Assembly: GCA_964461265.1 (NCBI GenBank)
Contig: CAYWTS010000005.1
Coordinates: 1-64,000, forward strand
From: CAYWTS01 sp964461265
GTDB lineage: Bacteria; Bacteroidota; Ignavibacteria; Tepidaquicellales; OLB5
DNA: 64,000 nt
Reading direction: 5' to 3'
Made by a program: the position numbers and the translations under genes. Below are positions 61,065-64,000 of this stretch, one piece after another. Under the pieces are notes generated by a model. The model made no database searches. It saw only the letters and a list, made by a program, of their open reading frames with translations, and was not told where the DNA came from. How positions within the stretch are numbered: the first letter of the stretch is position 1; the number at the start of each line of letters is the position of its first letter.

Positions 61065-62915
61065 TTATATTGTACTTACCGCATCAAATTTACAAACACT
61101 TATACAAGACCCGCATTTGATGCAACGTGCTGTATCAATTACCAGCCTTTCTTTCTTCTTGCCTATAATTGCATTTTCAGGACATATCCTCTGGCATACG
61201 AGACACCCGTTGCAATTTTCATTGATATAGTATGTAATTAGCTCTTTACATACTCCGGCAGGGCAAATTTTATTTTCGATGTGTTCATGATATTCATCCT
61301 TAAAATAGCGTAATGTGGAAAGCACAGGATTTGAAGCTGTTTGTCCCAAGCCGCACATAGTTGTGTCTTTTACTACGTTTGCAAGCTCTTCGAGCAAGTC
61401 TAAATGTTCTTCAGTACCTTTACCTGCCGATATATCGTCAAGTATTTCATACATACGCTGAGTTCCCTTCCGGCATGTGAAACATTTACCGCAGGATTCA
61501 TCTTTCAGAAAATTCATAAAATATTTTGCCACATCAACCATGCATGTTTTTTCATCCATTACTATCATTCCGCCTGAACCCATAATGGAACCGGCTTCTG
61601 CAAGACTGTCATAATTAATTGGCAGATCAAATAATTTTTCCGGAATGCAGCCTCCTGAAGGTCCGCCGGTTTGTACTGCCTTTATTTTTGCTTTACTCGA
61701 TGAACCGTTTCCTATGTCATATATTATTTCATTTATCGTCATACCCATAGGAATTTCCACAAGCCCAGTGTTTTTTACCTTACCAACCAAGCTGAATATT
61801 TTTGTCCCTGAGTTGTTTTTTACACCAGTTTTAGCAAATTCTGTACCGCCCTTTTTTATTATAAGAGGTATATTTGCCCACGTTTCAACATTATTTATCA
61901 GTGTAGGTTTTCCGTTTATTCCTTTCTGCACAGGATAGGGCGGTCGTTGTGTTGGCTCACCCATCTTTCCTTCGATTGATTTCATTAATGCTGTTTCTTC
62001 ACCGCATACAAATGCACCGGCTCCTCTTACCAGGGTAATATCAAATGAAAAACCTGATCCAAGTATATTTTGGCCGAGAAAACCATGGGCATAGGCTTGT
62101 CTTAACGCAATTGTCAGATGTTTAATTGCAAGCGGGTACTCATTGCGGACATATACCGCTCCTTCGGTTGCGCCTGTAGCGTATGCGCCTATAATCATAC
62201 CTTCAATAATGCTGTGAGGATTACCTTCAAGGACGCTCCTATCCATATAAGCGCCGGGGTCACCTTCGTCAGCATTACACACAACAAACTTTCCTGAGTT
62301 GTTTTTTTGATTCTGCAGCAGTTCCCATTTTTTACCTGTCGGGAAACCAGCACCGCCTCTACCTCTGATATTAGATTTTTTTACTTCATCAACTACACGG
62401 GCAGGGGTTGAATTTTCAAGAACATCTACTAGAGAGGAATAACCGCCGTTTTCGATGTAATTGTAAATTCTGATTGGATCTATCTTTTCATTTTGAGAAA
62501 GGATTGACCTGTCCTGCTTCTTAAAAAAAGGGATATCGTTTTGCTTTTCTATTACTTCATTTGTAACAGGGTCTTTATACAACAGCTCTTTAACAACTGT
62601 ACCTTTCAGGGTTGCATCTATTATTCGTATCATGTTACGCTGTGTGATTTTCGGATAAAAAGTTCCCTGGGGTTCTATGAGTACCGAGGGTTCCATTTCG
62701 CAAAAACCATGACAACCGGTAATCCTCAGGTTAATTTTACCAGCTAAACCTTTTAAAAGAATTTCTTTTTTTGCGATACGGATTAAATCATTGGCTCCGC
62801 TTGCCTGACCGCAAGTACCAGCCGGTATGACTATTGTTGAAAGGTATTCATCTTTATTATTTTCTAGAAGGTTTTTTAATTTTCTGAAATCATTGAATGA
62901 TACAAGTTTCTCCAT
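61065..62915 (-). CDS. NADH dehydrogenase subunit, NuoF/HydB type, second copy
   Basis: 616 aa. Thioredoxin-like [2Fe-2S] N-terminus (IPAGTCGQASGAND, GCHGFCEMEP), flavin/NADH domain (IRGRGGAGFPTGKKW, NADEGDPGAYMDRS, GAGAFVCGEETALM), N3-type cluster (ESCGKCFTCRKGT), and two C-terminal [4Fe-4S] motifs (CNGCLVCQRICP, CIKCGSCISVC). It is a paralogue of the protein at 3202-5025. NAD(P)H-reactive subunit of the Glt-Nuo complex. Confidence 0.93.
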   Translation of the reverse strand: MEKLVSFNDFRKLKNLLENNKDEYLSTIVIPAGTCGQASGANDLIRIAKKEILLKGLAGKINLRITGCHGFCEMEPSVLIEPQGTFYPKITQRNMIRIIDATLKGTVVKELLYKDPVTNEVIEKQNDIPFFKKQDRSILSQNEKIDPIRIYNYIENGGYSSLVDVLENSTPARVVDEVKKSNIRGRGGAGFPTGKKWELLQNQKNNSGKFVVCNADEGDPGAYMDRSVLEGNPHSIIEGMIIGAYATGATEGAVYVRNEYPLAIKHLTIALRQAYAHGFLGQNILGSGFSFDITLVRGAGAFVCGEETALMKSIEGKMGEPTQRPPYPVQKGINGKPTLINNVETWANIPLIIKKGGTEFAKTGVKNNSGTKIFSLVGKVKNTGLVEIPMGMTINEIIYDIGNGSSSKAKIKAVQTGGPSGGCIPEKLFDLPINYDSLAEAGSIMGSGGMIVMDEKTCMVDVAKYFMNFLKDESCGKCFTCRKGTQRMYEILDDISAGKGTEEHLDLLEELANVVKDTTMCGLGQTASNPVLSTLRYFKDEYHEHIENKICPAGVCKELITYYINENCNGCLVCQRICPENAIIGKKKERLVIDTARCIKCGSCISVCKFDAVSTI

Positions 62916-62964
62916 AAATCGTCGGGGTTTATAAATTCTTATTTATTATGATCAGTGCTTAATA

Positions 62965-63924
62965 TTAAATGTTTACTCCGTTTAGGTCAAGCATATGCGA
63001 TTTGCAGCCTTTCCGGGAACATACCTGGATTATCCCGCTGCCTTTTATTATCATAGGTACTAATGGTGCGTTACATATTGCACAAGATGAAGCTCCTATC
63101 AATTCGGCATGGCAATGCGGGCAAAAGAAATTTACAACTGTGCTTTTTGGAATATCGTATTCTGACTTAATATTATAACTTCCGTATAAACTTGATAGTC
63201 TTAACCAACCGTGATTTCCGTTAAATGACATGGTTACTTTTATCGAAGGATGTTCATCTATTAAAAATTGAGGGTCCATAAGACTATGGTTGCACCGCGG
63301 ACAGTTTGCTTCGATCGGTATAACACGCTGGTCATTAATATCTACTGTATCTATTCCTTTCCGGGCTTGTGTAATTATCTTGGAAACCTGCCCCGTATTA
63401 ACATTCGAAAAATAATGACCGTCTACCACTACAATAGGACCTAATGCACATGCTCCGAGACAATTTACATGTTCAAGAGAAAAATCACCGTCCGGTGTCA
63501 TACCTCCGGATTCGATTTTTAACTGCCTTTCAAACTCTGATTTAATAATCGGTCCACGCCTGACATGGCAGGCTGTGCCAAGACATACTGAGATTTGATG
63601 CCTGCCCTTGGGCTTTAGCCTGAAAAAGCGGTAGAATGTAACTATTCCGTATAAATCGACAAGTGAACAGCCTGTTTTTTCGGAAACTTTCCTTAATTCC
63701 TTTTCGGGAAGATAACCGTATTTATTCTGAATTTCTTCAAGAATAGCTATAAGGCTTCCTGCTTTATCGGTACGTTTTTGTAGAATTTCTATTACAACCG
63801 AGTCGTCAAACTCTTCACAGAAGAAAACCGGACGCTTAAAGCCTGTTCTGTCTGAACATATCTTCAAACTTACACAGGTTGTGCATAAGTCGTTATATTC
63901 TGATTCATTACCTGTCATGATCAT
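62965..63924 (-). CDS. NuoE-type [2Fe-2S] subunit with extra zinc-ribbon-like ends
   Basis: 319 aa, twice the usual NuoE. An N-terminal Cys segment (CTTCVSLKICSD ... VFFCEEFDD) precedes the NuoE domain (about 45-190: CLGTACHVRRGP ... VNCLGACALGP). The C-terminal 110 residues carry CPRCNH, CPHCHAEL, CAICNAPLVP and CSRKGC, pairs expected to bind zinc or iron. First gene of the operon; the remaining 76 bp to the window edge show no recognised promoter. Confidence 0.88.
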   Translation of the reverse strand: MIMTGNESEYNDLCTTCVSLKICSDRTGFKRPVFFCEEFDDSVVIEILQKRTDKAGSLIAILEEIQNKYGYLPEKELRKVSEKTGCSLVDLYGIVTFYRFFRLKPKGRHQISVCLGTACHVRRGPIIKSEFERQLKIESGGMTPDGDFSLEHVNCLGACALGPIVVVDGHYFSNVNTGQVSKIITQARKGIDTVDINDQRVIPIEANCPRCNHSLMDPQFLIDEHPSIKVTMSFNGNHGWLRLSSLYGSYNIKSEYDIPKSTVVNFFCPHCHAELIGASSCAICNAPLVPMIIKGSGIIQVCSRKGCKSHMLDLNGVNI

Positions 63925-64000
63925 GAATGTTCTAATTAATATTTAAGTTGGATAATCGATTTGTTGATGGTTTGTTTATTGGTAATCCTCACAGTGCCAT

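Overview
The window looks like a piece of the chromosome of an anaerobic or facultative member of the Bacteroidota/Chlorobi lineage, most like Ignavibacteria. Four things support this. Two secreted multihaem cytochromes end in a type IX secretion (T9SS) sorting domain with the FPNPFNP / YFYxL...KKMILI signature. Several promoters carry the Bacteroidetes -7 box TANNTTTG. Two ferredoxins are of the Chlorobium type. The DNA is AT-rich with short intergenic gaps and frequent TTG starts. No rRNA, tRNA, CRISPR array or complete insertion sequence was seen.

Layout. 1-1383: a partial, frameshifted secreted phospholipase-like gene and a small barrel-like protein. 1416-12746 (minus): one long operon encoding an NADH-linked heterodisulfide-reductase-like complex. 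It has NuoE-, HndB- and NuoF-like subunits, HdrB and HdrC. HdrA is split in two, and its C-terminal half is fused to a NuoG/HydA-type iron-sulfur head. Interleaved is a regulatory cassette (HATPase x2, DRTGG x2, PHP, and an [FeFe]-hydrogenase-like probable sensor), and the operon starts with a NiFe-hydrogenase protease gene. 13057-22887 (minus): a group 3b NiFe hydrogenase (sulfhydrogenase) operon with a cNMP-binding protein, its own maturation protease and a histidine kinase/NtrC pair, plus a separate sigma54-driven protein with two receiver domains. 23060-24667: a PAS histidine kinase and a ferredoxin. 24957-40763: an extracellular electron-transfer region with seven multihaem cytochromes, a cytochrome b, an outer-membrane barrel and a sigma54 activator. 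40971-44905 (minus): cytochrome c maturation (ccmDEF) with a hicBA toxin-antitoxin module, hicA broken, lodged in the operon. 45115-56218 (minus): amino acid and 2-oxoacid metabolism (aminotransferase, PFOR, four-subunit 2-oxoacid:ferredoxin oxidoreductase, ferredoxin, OsmC-like protein, CoA-transferase). 56413-58426 (plus): cytidylate-kinase-like protein and AsnA. 58759-63924 (minus): a second NuoEF-type NADH module joined to a glutamate-synthase-like flavoprotein.

How it fits together (inference): ferredoxin reduced by PFOR and the 2-oxoacid oxidoreductase, NAD(P)H and H2 would be interconverted by the Hdr-Nuo complex, the group 3b hydrogenase and the Glt-Nuo complex. Surplus electrons could leave through the cytochrome conduit. 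The strongest regulatory signal is a Crp/Fnr-type palindrome, ATGAY-N4-RTCAW. It occurs as tandem pairs 21-22 bp apart, each followed 22-24 bp later by TANNTTTG, before the hdr operon, the hydrogenase operon, a ferredoxin, a CoA-transferase and a candidate small RNA. That marks a shared redox regulon. The most unusual protein-level features are the split HdrA system, the Glt-Nuo complex and the receiver-Cys-receiver protein.
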